Of a DNA stretch of 64,000 bases, positions 42,580 through 50,853 are shown in pieces. The DNA is from Halovenus carboxidivorans. GTDB lineage: Archaea; Halobacteriota; Halobacteria; Halobacteriales; Haloarculaceae. The translations under genes were made by a program, and so were the position numbers. Position 1 is the first letter of the stretch. Every line of letters starts with the position of its first letter. The notes under the pieces are model-generated. The model was not told where the DNA came from. It saw nothing but the letters and a program-made list of their open reading frames with translations, and did not search any database. The stretch covers positions 124,001 to 188,000 of the forward strand of contig NZ_WUUT01000005.1 in assembly GCF_009831575.1 (NCBI RefSeq), written 5' to 3'.

Positions 42580-43761
42580 TCACTCGACGCGTTCGACGAT
42601 CGTCGCGATCCCCTGTCCGAAGCCGATGCACATCGCACAGAGGCCGTACTGGCCATCACACGCGTCGAGCTGGTAGGGGAGTTTGCCGAGAAGCGCCGCG
42701 CCGGTCGCGCCCAGCGGGTGGCCGTGAGCGATCGCGCCGCCCCAGACGTTCGTCTTCTCCCAACTCGCGCCCGTCTCTTCGAGCCACGCGGTGATGACGG
42801 AGGCGAAAGCCTCGTTGATCTCGAAACGGTCGATGTCGTCGACGGTCATATCGTTCTCCTCGAGCAGTTCCTTCGTGGCCGGGATCGGACCAGTGAGCAT
42901 CGTCAGAGGATCGACGCCGACGACCTTCGAGTCGACGATCCGGGCTTTCGGTTCCCAGCCGTGTTCCTCGCAGGCCTCGCCGGAGGCGACCAGCGTCGCC
43001 GCGGCACCGTCGACGATGCCGGAGGAGTTGCCGGGGTGGATGACGCCGTCGCCCTCCTGACGGAAGACCAGCGGGAGCTCCGATAGCGTCTCCATGTCCG
43101 TCTCCGGGCGGGGGTGCTCGTCGGTGTCGACGGTGACTTTTTCCCCGTCGAGTTCGGTTTCGACGGGGACGACCTGTTCGTCGTACGCACCGCTCTCGGC
43201 GGCTTCGGCCCAGCGTGTCTGCGAGTCGAGCGCAATCTCGTCGACCTCCTCGCGGGAGAACCCCCACTGCTCGGCGATGCGTTCGGCTCCCTCGCCTTGC
43301 GTAGTCAGTTCGTCGAAGTACTGGAAGTAGGTATCAGTCAGGGCCTGACCGTCGAGATCCGGGTTCTGTGAGGGGTTGTCGCTGCCCATCGGCACCCGCG
43401 TCATGTGCTCGACGCCGCCCGCGACGACGACATCCTGCATCCCCCCGCGGATCTGGCCGGCGGCGAAGTTGATCGCCTGCTGGCCGGAGCCGCACATCCG
43501 GTTGAGTTGAACGCCGGGTACGTCGTCGTCCCAGCCGGCGACCATGGGTGCGATACGGCCGATGTTCAGTCCCTGCTCGTCGAGCGGCGAGACACAGCCG
43601 TAGACGACGTCCTCGATATCCTCGCTGCCGTCGAAGCCGTTGCGCTCCTCTAGCGCCAGCAACGGCTCGGCCGCCAGATCCTGCGGATGGGTGTCGCTGA
43701 AAACCCCGTCCTCCTTCCCGAACGGCGTTCTGACCGCGTCGACTATGTATGCCTCTGGCAT
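42580..43761 (-). CDS. Acetyl-CoA C-acyltransferase (thiolase)
   Basis: A 393-residue thiolase. The nucleophile is Cys90 in NRMCGSGQQAINFA; the catalytic His is in AIAHGHPLGATG, and the second Cys in CAMCIGFGQGI. It cleaves or condenses acyl-CoAs in beta-oxidation or acetoacetyl-CoA synthesis. Start 43761 (MPEAYIVDAVRTPFGK) is family-like; the frame extends to 43818. No adjacent hydroxyacyl-CoA dehydrogenase is present. Confidence 0.92.
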   Translation of the reverse strand: MPEAYIVDAVRTPFGKEDGVFSDTHPQDLAAEPLLALEERNGFDGSEDIEDVVYGCVSPLDEQGLNIGRIAPMVAGWDDDVPGVQLNRMCGSGQQAINFAAGQIRGGMQDVVVAGGVEHMTRVPMGSDNPSQNPDLDGQALTDTYFQYFDELTTQGEGAERIAEQWGFSREEVDEIALDSQTRWAEAAESGAYDEQVVPVETELDGEKVTVDTDEHPRPETDMETLSELPLVFRQEGDGVIHPGNSSGIVDGAAATLVASGEACEEHGWEPKARIVDSKVVGVDPLTMLTGPIPATKELLEENDMTVDDIDRFEINEAFASVITAWLEETGASWEKTNVWGGAIAHGHPLGATGAALLGKLPYQLDACDGQYGLCAMCIGFGQGIATIVERVE

Positions 43762-43848
43762 ACCAGTATCATTTGCTGGCATCCTGTTTAGTCCTTGTCC
43801 TGAGTCCGCTCTCGGCAATCACGGGACAGAGCGGGACGAAAAGCGGAG

Positions 43849-44277
43849 TTACTGCTCGTCCGCGGACGGTTCCGTCTCGATGTCCGAGCCGTCGTGTGCG
43901 GTCGCCTGGTCGGCTTTTGGAATCCGAACGTGGAGGGTCCCGTCCTCTTTGAGCGTCGCGGTCGCGCCGGCGGGGTCGACGGCCGCCCCGTCCGGAAGCG
44001 TCGTCCGTCCGTCGAGCGCGAGACCGCGACCGGGGTAGGTCATCTCGTACTCCTCGCGGGGCGAGCGGAATCGGTCGAGGCGGACGAAGATCGTGTCGTC
44101 CTCGAATCGGACTTGAATATCGCTGCTGTGGGCGCCCGGGGCGTCGAAAATCGCCAGGAAGGCGTCGTCGCTCTCGAGCAGGTCGACCGGGAGGCCGCGC
44201 TTCTCCTGGGTGCGGGCCATGACCCGGCCGAGCGTGCCGAAGACGGCAGACCCCACCGACTCGCCCACCCCACGCAT
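43849..44277 (-). CDS. Hsp20/alpha-crystallin-like small heat-shock protein
   Basis: A 142-residue protein. After an N-terminal helix, the alpha-crystallin fold shows LLESDDAFLAIFDAPGAHSS, DIQVRFEDDTIFVRLDRF and the end GTLHVRIPKAD in place of the usual GVL and IXI motifs. It likely acts as an ATP-independent holdase. The start ATG 44277 overlaps the stop of the 52-residue Cys-rich gene (TAATG), so the two genes are co-transcribed. Confidence 0.85.
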   Translation of the reverse strand: MRGVGESVGSAVFGTLGRVMARTQEKRGLPVDLLESDDAFLAIFDAPGAHSSDIQVRFEDDTIFVRLDRFRSPREEYEMTYPGRGLALDGRTTLPDGAAVDPAGATATLKEDGTLHVRIPKADQATAHDGSDIETEPSADEQ

Positions 44278-44435
44278 TACAGTTCCACCTCCGAGAGACA
44301 GTCTGTCTGCTGGCAGTACGGGCAGACGAAATCGCTCACACCGACGCTGTCGGGCATGTCGTAGGTGTAGTGCAACTCGAACATGTCCATCTCGCATTCG
44401 TCATCCGTGCAAACGACTTCCAGTGTCTTTGGCAT
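44277..44435 (-). CDS. 52-residue zinc-ribbon-like protein (DUF7559-like)
   Basis: Too short for standard ORF lists but clear: MPKTLEVVCTDDECEMDM, FELHYTYDMPDSVGVSDF, VCPYCQQTDCLSEVEL. Cys pairs lie in CTDDEC and CPYC with a further Cys behind, which suggests a small zinc ribbon. The pattern matches what I recall as haloarchaeal DUF7559. It is immediately upstream of Hsp20 with TAATG overlap. Confidence 0.75.
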   Translation of the reverse strand: MPKTLEVVCTDDECEMDMFELHYTYDMPDSVGVSDFVCPYCQQTDCLSEVEL

Positions 44436-44511
44436 ATCTGCCTGTTAGGGCGGGCGCGTAATCAATGCCGTGGCTACAGACCGGGAAACGGCGGCCGCAA
44501 CCGGGCGTGCA

Positions 44512-44520
44512 AATTTAAAT
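44512..44520 (+). promoter_or_regulatory. TATA box of the PRC-barrel/nob1 operon
   Basis: AATTTAAAT is centred about 29 bases before the ATG at 44545. Confidence 0.6.
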
Positions 44521-44544
44521 GCGGGGGCTGCAATACAGTTAGAT

Positions 44545-44787
44545 ATGCCAGAGATACTCGCTGAGAACCTCTCCGGGAAAGCCGTCATGGGCACGGATGG
44601 GGCCGAACTCGGCATGTTGTACAACATCACGATGGACCTCGACTCGGGTCGACTCGCCAATCTGGTCATCGATCCCGACGAGAGTTACGCCGCCACCGAG
44701 GAGTTCGAGACCGACCCCCAGGGTCGGCTCCTCGTTCCCGTCAACCGCGTACAAGCGGTCAAAGACCACATGATCATCCAGCGGTAA
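44545..44787 (+). CDS. PRC-barrel domain protein
   Basis: An 80-residue PRC-barrel: GKAVMGTDGAELGMLYNITM, DLDSGRLANLVIDPDE, GRLLVPVNRVQAVKDHMII. PRC-barrel proteins are often RNA- or membrane-associated and one family is involved in rRNA processing (RimM-like). Its placement, three bases before nob1, suggests a ribosome-maturation role. Start 44545 (MPEILAEN) agrees with the promoter. Confidence 0.85.
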   Translation: MPEILAENLSGKAVMGTDGAELGMLYNITMDLDSGRLANLVIDPDESYAATEEFETDPQGRLLVPVNRVQAVKDHMIIQR

Positions 44788-44790
44788 GGA

Positions 44791-45249
44791 ATGTATATTC
44801 TCGATTCATCAGCGTTCATCAACGAGTATCACACCGACGAGCAGATCGCCTCGATTCCGCTCGTCCGAGAGGAACTCGAAGACGAGAGCGCCTACCGGTT
44901 CGACGCCCTCGAAGGCTCCGGGATGCACATGCACATTCCAGACGCCGAGACCGTCGAACAGATCGAACGGGCCGCTCGGGAGACCGGCGATTACGACGAA
45001 CTCTCGCGGACGGACATTCGGCTGGTCGCCGCGACCTTCGAGCTAGACGGGACGCTCGTGACCGACGACTACGCGATGCAAAACGTCGCCGAAAAGCTCA
45101 ACGTCGCCGTCGAGGTCATCGCCCGCGACGGGATCGACGAACAGCGCGACTGGAACTACCAGTGCCAGGGCTGTGGCCGGGAGTTCGACGACGACCACGA
45201 CAGATGTCCCGTCTGTGGGAGTGAGCTCTCCCGAAAGAATCCGGCCTGA
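44791..45249 (+). CDS. nob1: rRNA maturation endonuclease NOB1
   Basis: A 152-residue NOB1 that cleaves pre-16S rRNA at its 3' end. It is a PIN domain with acidic residues Asp5 (YILDSSAFI), Asp75 (SRTDIRLVA) and Asp92/93 (VTDDYAMQN), followed by a zinc ribbon with CQGCG and CPVCG (Cys125, 128, 139, 142). It is co-transcribed with a PRC-barrel gene. Confidence 0.92.
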   Translation: MYILDSSAFINEYHTDEQIASIPLVREELEDESAYRFDALEGSGMHMHIPDAETVEQIERAARETGDYDELSRTDIRLVAATFELDGTLVTDDYAMQNVAEKLNVAVEVIARDGIDEQRDWNYQCQGCGREFDDDHDRCPVCGSELSRKNPA

Positions 45250-45329
45250 TCCGGGGAGACCGTTCGTATCCGGCGCGCGGTGGGATCTCTGGGTGGCTCG
45301 GCCCCGACTCAGAACGCCGCTACGTCGAC

Positions 45330-45479
45330 TCAGACTGGCTCGCCCTCCTCCAGCTCCGCCAGCCCGATGTCCACGAGCTGTTCGAGCACCTCCTTCTCGT
45401 GGAGGTCGTTTTCGCGGGCCAGTCGGCGCACTTCTCTGGCGCGGTCATCTGACAGCACGACACTGAAGGAAGCGGACAT
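45330..45479 (-). CDS. 49-residue small protein, unknown function
   Basis: The frame reads MSASFSVVLSDDRAREVRRL, ARENDLHEKEVLEQLVDIGL, AELEEGEPV: a short strand followed by two helices, like a ribbon-helix-helix fold. A TTTTAATAC element about 33 bases upstream supports transcription. It is downstream of the CPBP gene on the same strand. The function is not known; a regulator or antitoxin-like role is only a guess. Confidence 0.6.
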   Translation of the reverse strand: MSASFSVVLSDDRAREVRRLARENDLHEKEVLEQLVDIGLAELEEGEPV

Positions 45480-45532
45480 GCCTATGCCAACATCTCCCAC
45501 TGTATTAAAACGGCGTCAGACGCGCGTCAGCG

Positions 45533-46315
45533 TCAGAGCACACCCGTCGCTTCGAGGTAGAGGGTAGCGTAGACCAGACAGTTCCAGACCGCGTGGACGA
45601 CGATAGGGACCAGAAGATTCTCCGTGTACTCGTAGAGGATACCGAGGATGACGCCGGAGCCGAGCGCGATGACGATATACGCGCCGGCGCTGCCCTGGGC
45701 GACCAGCGCGGAGTAGTGGACGAGCCCGAAGATGGCCGCGGCACCGACGATGCCCGGGAGAACGCCGAAGGCCCGCCGGAGCAGCCCCTGAACGAGACCT
45801 CTGAAGAGCAGTTCCTCCGCGGGGGCGTTCAACAGCAACACGACGGGGATATAGTAGAGGAACAGCTCGGGGTTCTCGCGGCCGCTTTCCACCGCCGCGT
45901 TCTGCGCCGGCTCGAAACCGAGTGCGGAGAGCAACAGTTCCGCGGCGTTCATGAAGACGATAAGGACGACCGCACCGACGACAATCGTGGCGAGATCACG
46001 GGTCGAGGGACGCCGAAACCCGACCAGTGCCCACTCCTCGCGCCAGGCGAGATATCCGAGCGGAACGACGAGCAGCCCGATAAAGTTCGTCGCCGTGTCG
46101 ACGACCGCGGCGGCCGGTGAACCGGGCTCGACTCCGACGGCCTCGAGCGCACCGCCCCCGATGCTGACGAACAGTGCCGCGACGACGAACGCGCCGAGAA
46201 CGAGCAGAATCGAGTGGAGGACACCGATGCGACGCTGTTCGAGGTCACCGAACTCGAACAGCGGCCGTCCGTCGGGCATCCGTGCAGAGCCGAGGCCGCC
46301 GGAGTCGTCTGCCAT
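45533..46315 (-). CDS. CPBP-family intramembrane metalloprotease
   Basis: A 260-residue membrane protein with about eight helices. The CPBP (Rce1/Abi) motifs are EELLFRGLVQG (motif 1, Glu-Glu), FGLVHYS (motif 2 His) and HAVWNC (motif 3 His). It likely cleaves prenylated or other membrane peptides, or acts as a chaperone-like factor. Start 46315 (MADDSGGLG) is by family fit; the longer frame to 46639 is Arg-rich antisense of the neighbouring gene. Confidence 0.88.
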   Translation of the reverse strand: MADDSGGLGSARMPDGRPLFEFGDLEQRRIGVLHSILLVLGAFVVAALFVSIGGGALEAVGVEPGSPAAAVVDTATNFIGLLVVPLGYLAWREEWALVGFRRPSTRDLATIVVGAVVLIVFMNAAELLLSALGFEPAQNAAVESGRENPELFLYYIPVVLLLNAPAEELLFRGLVQGLLRRAFGVLPGIVGAAAIFGLVHYSALVAQGSAGAYIVIALGSGVILGILYEYTENLLVPIVVHAVWNCLVYATLYLEATGVL

Positions 46316-46355
46316 TGTCCCCAATACGGGGCCTGTGGTTGATATCCGCTGTGAT

Positions 46356-47651
46356 TCAGTCGATTTCGAGCCGTTCCTTGGAGGCGACTGCCTCGGCCTC
46401 CTCGAAGTCGCCGCCGCCGAGCAGTCCCCGCGCGGCGCGTTTCCCCCACTCCACGGCCGGCTGTGTGAACGTCTCGACATCGTAGAGTTCGCCCGCGAGA
46501 ATGCAAGCCGCCTCCATCTCGTACAGCAACGCGCCCACACTCTCGGCGTCGAGGCCGTCGAGTTCGATCCGGACGTTCGGGCACTCCGCGGCGGCCAGAC
46601 TCGCCTCCGTGGCCTCGAACTCCGCGTCCAGTAACTCACCCAGGTCCGTCCCGCCGAGGTACGCGAGATCCGGAATCCCGGTCTCGGGAATCGGACAGTC
46701 CGGCTGGCCGGTCACGCGGACGAGCGTGAGGAGCTTGTCCTTCGGGCCGGCCCGGTAGAGTTGGAGCTGTGAGTGCTGATCTGTCGCGCCGAGGGCCCGA
46801 ACCGGCGTCTGCCCGGTGCCGTCTTTGCCAAGGCTCTCGGCCCACAGTTGTGCGAACCACTCCGCGAAGGCTTCCAGCCCCTCGGCGTACGGCATCATCA
46901 CGTTCGTCGAGAAGCCGCGCTGGTCGAGCGCGTACGCAGTCGCGCCGTAGGCGTAGGCCGGACACTCGAACAGCGACGGGCCGAGACTGTCGGCGGCCGC
47001 GCGCCCGCCGGCTAGCAGTCCCTCGATATCGTGGCCGCGGATCGCCGCCGGAACCAGTCCGACCGCAGAGAGCGCGGAGAACCGGCCGGGGACGCCAGCG
47101 GGCACGTCGAGGGAGGGAAGCCCGTGACCGTCTGCGAGATCGCGAAGCGGCCCGTCTTCGCCGGTCGTGACGACCGTCCGCTCCGTCCAGTCGACGCCCG
47201 CCTCGTCCATCGCGTCGCGGACGATCAGGAAGTTGGCGAGCGTCTCGGCAGTCGTTCCCGACCGGGAGACGACGTTCACGGCGGTGCGGTCGAGATCCAG
47301 ATCGGAGAGTGTCCCGCGAACGTGGGCGGGATCGACGTTGTCCAGAACGAGGTGATCGACGTCGCTGGGGCCGAGAGCTTCGGAAATCGTCGCCGCGCCG
47401 AGCGCGCTCCCACCGATGCCGACGGTGAGAACCGCCTCGCTGTCCGCGACCGGTTCGACGGCGGTTTCGATCTCGTCGGGATCGGTCGCGGTCGGGAGAT
47501 TGAGTGAGGCGTAGCCGAACTCGTCTTCGGCGCGGCCGCGTTCGATGCGCTCGTGCGCCCGTTCGACCGCCTCGTCGAGGTCGTCGAGGTCCTCCTCTGT
47601 GAGCCCCTCGGCGAGGACGGTATCGAGCGCGTTTCCGATATCGATCTGCAT
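46356..47651 (-). CDS. pgi: Glucose-6-phosphate isomerase
   Basis: A 431-residue PGI of the bacterial/haloarchaeal type. Signatures are VGIGGSALGAATISEAL, VVSRSGTTAETLANFLIV, a catalytic region GHDIEGLLAGG, and the C-terminal QPAVEWGKRAARGLL. It interconverts glucose-6-P and fructose-6-P. Start 47651 (MQIDIGNAL). It is divergent from the DUF5812 gene. Confidence 0.93.
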   Translation of the reverse strand: MQIDIGNALDTVLAEGLTEEDLDDLDEAVERAHERIERGRAEDEFGYASLNLPTATDPDEIETAVEPVADSEAVLTVGIGGSALGAATISEALGPSDVDHLVLDNVDPAHVRGTLSDLDLDRTAVNVVSRSGTTAETLANFLIVRDAMDEAGVDWTERTVVTTGEDGPLRDLADGHGLPSLDVPAGVPGRFSALSAVGLVPAAIRGHDIEGLLAGGRAAADSLGPSLFECPAYAYGATAYALDQRGFSTNVMMPYAEGLEAFAEWFAQLWAESLGKDGTGQTPVRALGATDQHSQLQLYRAGPKDKLLTLVRVTGQPDCPIPETGIPDLAYLGGTDLGELLDAEFEATEASLAAAECPNVRIELDGLDAESVGALLYEMEAACILAGELYDVETFTQPAVEWGKRAARGLLGGGDFEEAEAVASKERLEID

Positions 47652-47744
47652 ACTGGCTCTCTCGTCAGGGACTCCTAAAGCCTTCACGACTCCCGCGTCC
47701 GGAGAGTCGAAACGGCAAAGAGTACGAACCGCCTACCCCCGGGT

Positions 47745-48407
47745 ATGTCTGAGGAGGACGGCAACAGCGACGAACTCTCGGAGGCCGAAAAGCGGCGCGA
47801 GGAGGATCCGATCGCGGGGATGTACGACGATCCGGACAGCGACCCGAGCCCGGTCAGACCCGGCGAAGCGTACGACGACGAGGACGATGACGGAGGAACC
47901 GGACTCACCGGGCCGATGGCCGAGCAGCCCGAAGAGCCCGAGACGAAATCGGGGACGTACTACGTCAAATACGCCGAAGACGAGGCCGTCACGCTGCACG
48001 ACGTGAACACCGCGGAGATCTGTACGCTCATCGAGAACCCGGGCGTGGAGACACACGATATCGTCGAAGCGACACTCGTCGCACAACCCCCGATGGAAGT
48101 CTCCTACTTCGTCAAGGAACTGACCGACCACTACACGATTGACGTCGAGCGGAGCCCAGAGCCGCCGACGACACAGGTCATGGAAATCTCCGAGGAGATG
48201 GGTCGAGACGAGGTAATCGCCATCGACCGGGAAGGCGAAGGAGAGATCCACATCCTCAAGATCGACCCCGACCTGGTCGAACAGACCGCCGACTCCCTCG
48301 ACGACGAGGAAAACCCCTACAAAAACGCCGCACGCTACGGCGTCAACCGCGTCGAGGTCAGGACCGACGAGGAGTCCGGCGTCATCAGTATCCGATATCT
48401 CCCCTGA
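47745..48407 (+). CDS. DUF5812-like haloarchaeal protein
   Basis: A 220-residue protein. The first ~65 residues are low-complexity and acidic. The rest has SGTYYVKYAEDEAVTLHDVN, then IENPGVETHDIVEATLVAQP, PMEVSYFVKEL, and the end YGVNRVEVRTDEESGVISIR. This pattern is that of haloarchaeal DUF5812, as I recall it. The function is unknown. It sits between pgi and an amidase, 42 bases before the latter. Confidence 0.75.
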   Translation: MSEEDGNSDELSEAEKRREEDPIAGMYDDPDSDPSPVRPGEAYDDEDDDGGTGLTGPMAEQPEEPETKSGTYYVKYAEDEAVTLHDVNTAEICTLIENPGVETHDIVEATLVAQPPMEVSYFVKELTDHYTIDVERSPEPPTTQVMEISEEMGRDEVIAIDREGEGEIHILKIDPDLVEQTADSLDDEENPYKNAARYGVNRVEVRTDEESGVISIRYLP

Positions 48408-48449
48408 GTCCGGGGAAAGGGTTATATTTCTCTCGTCGCAGTCCGAACT

Positions 48450-49895
48450 ATGGCAGACGATCGCATAGCGGAGGCACTGGATGCGGCCGCAGAAACGTAC
48501 GGATTGACGCTATCCGGGGCGGAACGGGACGCGTACAGGACGGAGATCACGAACACTGAGGCGTTGCTCGACAGTCTCGAACCGACCGAGTTCGAGGGAG
48601 CCCCGGCAGGGGAGGTGCGTGAGGGCGACGACGAGTACAACGCCTTCCTGTATCGGTGTGAGCTCTCGGCGGCGGCTACCGGCCCCCTCGAAGGGATGAC
48701 ACTCGCGGTCAAGGACAACATCGCCGTCGCGGGCGTACCGATGACCTGCGGCTCGGCGGCAATCGAGTTCGAGCCCTCGTACCACGCGACCGTCACCGAG
48801 CGGCTGGTCGACGCCGGTGCGGAGCTAATCGGAACGACGAACATGGACGAGTTCGCCTACTTTACGACGAGTGAGACCTGCGCTCACGGCCCGGTGACGA
48901 ACCCGAAGGCGGAGGGCGTCCCCGGCGGCTCTTCGAGCGGGAGCGGAGCGGCAGTCGCGGCCGGTCTCGTCGACGCGGCGCTGGGCACCGACACCGGCGG
49001 ATCGGTTCGGATCCCGGCGTCGTACTGCGGGGTCGTCGGGTTCAAACCGACCTTCCGGACGGTCCCGCGGTTCGGGTTCGCCGACCTGGCGAGTTCGTTG
49101 GACCACATCGGACCGCTTGCTCCGGACGTGGAAACCGCGGCGACGGTCCTGTCAGCGATCAACGGGCCGGACGGCCGCGACCCGTCGACCGACGGGATGG
49201 AGACGCCGGAGCCGACCGACGGCCTGGACGCCGGCCCGGACGGGCTACGAGTCGGACTCGTCGAAGAGGCACAGAGCCGTGCGGACGAGGCGGTGGCGGA
49301 GGCAATCGAAGCGGCGGCCGACGAGTTGGAAGCCGCGGGGGTGACCGTCGAGAGGGTGTCCCTACCCGGCTTCGACACACAGCCGCTTGTCAACGCCGCG
49401 GTTACGGCCGCGGAGTTCACGACACTCGCCGCCCAGGCCGGGCAGGACATCGGCGTCGGAACCGGCTACAGCGAGCAGTGGCGGACGGCGGTGGCCGAGA
49501 TGGACACGGAGAAACTGGGCGAGAACGTCAGAGCACGGCTCGTCGTCGGGCGGGCGCTGACGGCCAGCGACGACAGCGCCGGCTACGTCGCCGCACAGAA
49601 CACCCGACGGCAGTTCCGGACTGTCGTCGAGGATCGGCTAGACGAGTACGACGCGCTGGTCCTCTCGACGACACCGACGACGGCTCCGGAGTACGGCTCG
49701 GTGGAGACCGACGCGGACCTCCTCGAGACGATTGCGCATACGAGCCCGTTCAATCTCACGGGCCATCCCGCGCTGTCCGTGCCCTGGTCCGGGGCGGAGG
49801 GGCCGAGCGATCCAGTCGGGTGTCAGATCGTCACCGAGTGGTTCGACGAGGCGACTGCGGTCGCCGTCGGGGAGGCGCTCGAATCCCGGCGCTGA
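48450..49895 (+). CDS. Amidase-signature family enzyme
   Basis: A 481-residue amidase. The Ser-cisSer-Lys triad is read in LAVKDNIAV (Lys), GGSSSGSGAAVAAG (cis-Ser) and GTDTGGSVRIPAS (nucleophile Ser). The N-terminal helix is DDRIAEALDAAAETYGL. It hydrolyses an amide; GatA is unlikely because no gatB/C is near and GatA-specific regions are not apparent. A TATATT-like element precedes the start. Confidence 0.87.
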   Translation: MADDRIAEALDAAAETYGLTLSGAERDAYRTEITNTEALLDSLEPTEFEGAPAGEVREGDDEYNAFLYRCELSAAATGPLEGMTLAVKDNIAVAGVPMTCGSAAIEFEPSYHATVTERLVDAGAELIGTTNMDEFAYFTTSETCAHGPVTNPKAEGVPGGSSSGSGAAVAAGLVDAALGTDTGGSVRIPASYCGVVGFKPTFRTVPRFGFADLASSLDHIGPLAPDVETAATVLSAINGPDGRDPSTDGMETPEPTDGLDAGPDGLRVGLVEEAQSRADEAVAEAIEAAADELEAAGVTVERVSLPGFDTQPLVNAAVTAAEFTTLAAQAGQDIGVGTGYSEQWRTAVAEMDTEKLGENVRARLVVGRALTASDDSAGYVAAQNTRRQFRTVVEDRLDEYDALVLSTTPTTAPEYGSVETDADLLETIAHTSPFNLTGHPALSVPWSGAEGPSDPVGCQIVTEWFDEATAVAVGEALESRR

Positions 49896-49931
49896 CCGCC
49901 GCCGGATATTGGCAGGACGACGGAACAGTTG

Positions 49932-49940
49932 TATAAAAAG
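49932..49940 (+). promoter_or_regulatory. TATA box of secFD
   Basis: TATAAAAAG is 32-40 bases before the ATG at 49972, giving a leader of roughly ten bases. Confidence 0.6.
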
Positions 49941-49971
49941 GCTTATTCAACACCATCTCGGAAGCAATCCT

Positions 49972-50853
49972 ATGGGACGTATCGACGTTGAACGAGCCCC
50001 ATACGAGGAGTATACGGACCGCCAGTTGGCGGCCATCCCACTCGTAATCCTCGGCATTTCTCTCGCGATCATTGCCGGCGCGTACGTGATGACCGGATCA
50101 CCGGTCGCGCTGGGATTCGAGTTTACCGGGGGTACAGAAATTCAATTCGTCGCAGAGGACACCTCGACTGACGAGATCGAACAGGTGCTCTCGGAGCACG
50201 ACATCGAGAACGTCCGGTCGGTCGGCCTGGAGGACAACAGATACGCCGTCCAGACTCAGGCCACGGGCGAGGAGGCCGAGGCTATCGAGCAGACGCTCAA
50301 CGAGGAGTATGGGAACGGCGAGGATGTCATCCAGCGTGTCGAACAGCGATCCGCGTCGTTCGGCGGCGACACGCAGGGACAGGCACTGCTCGGGTTGGTC
50401 GTTGCCTTCGCGGGGATGAGTATCCTCGTCGCCCTGATGTTCCGGACCTTCGTCCCGAGTATCGCGGTCGTTCTCTCGGCGTTTTCGGACATCATGATCC
50501 CGCTCGCGCTGATGAATCTCCTGGGGATCGAACTCACGCTGGGGGCGGTCGCCGCGTTGCTGATGATTATCGGTTACAGCGTCGACTCCGACATCCTGCT
50601 GAACAACCACGTGCTGCGTCGGCGGGGTGGGTTCTACGACAACGCCTACGCGGCGATGCGGACTGGCGTGTCGATGACGCTGACCTCCATCGCCGCGATG
50701 GTGACGATGGCAATCGTCGCCCGGGTGTTCGGGATCCCGCTACTCGGGGATATCGCGCTCATCCTCATCTTCGGGCTCGCGGCTGATCTGCTCAACACAT
50801 ATCTGCTCAACATGAGTCTGCTCCGGTGGTACACGGGCGGTGATAGCGCATGA
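49972..50853 (+). CDS. secF: Protein-export membrane protein SecF
   Basis: A 293-residue SecF with six predicted membrane helices. It has the beta-domain start LGFEFTGGTEIQFV, then helices with ILVALMFRTFVPSIAVVLSA, FSDIMIPLALMNLLGIELTL, and the motif YSVDSDILLNNHVLRRR. It works with SecD in a proton- or ion-driven step of export. SecD overlaps it by 4 bases. The order secF-secD is the one usual for haloarchaea. Confidence 0.93.
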   Translation: MGRIDVERAPYEEYTDRQLAAIPLVILGISLAIIAGAYVMTGSPVALGFEFTGGTEIQFVAEDTSTDEIEQVLSEHDIENVRSVGLEDNRYAVQTQATGEEAEAIEQTLNEEYGNGEDVIQRVEQRSASFGGDTQGQALLGLVVAFAGMSILVALMFRTFVPSIAVVLSAFSDIMIPLALMNLLGIELTLGAVAALLMIIGYSVDSDILLNNHVLRRRGGFYDNAYAAMRTGVSMTLTSIAAMVTMAIVARVFGIPLLGDIALILIFGLAADLLNTYLLNMSLLRWYTGGDSA

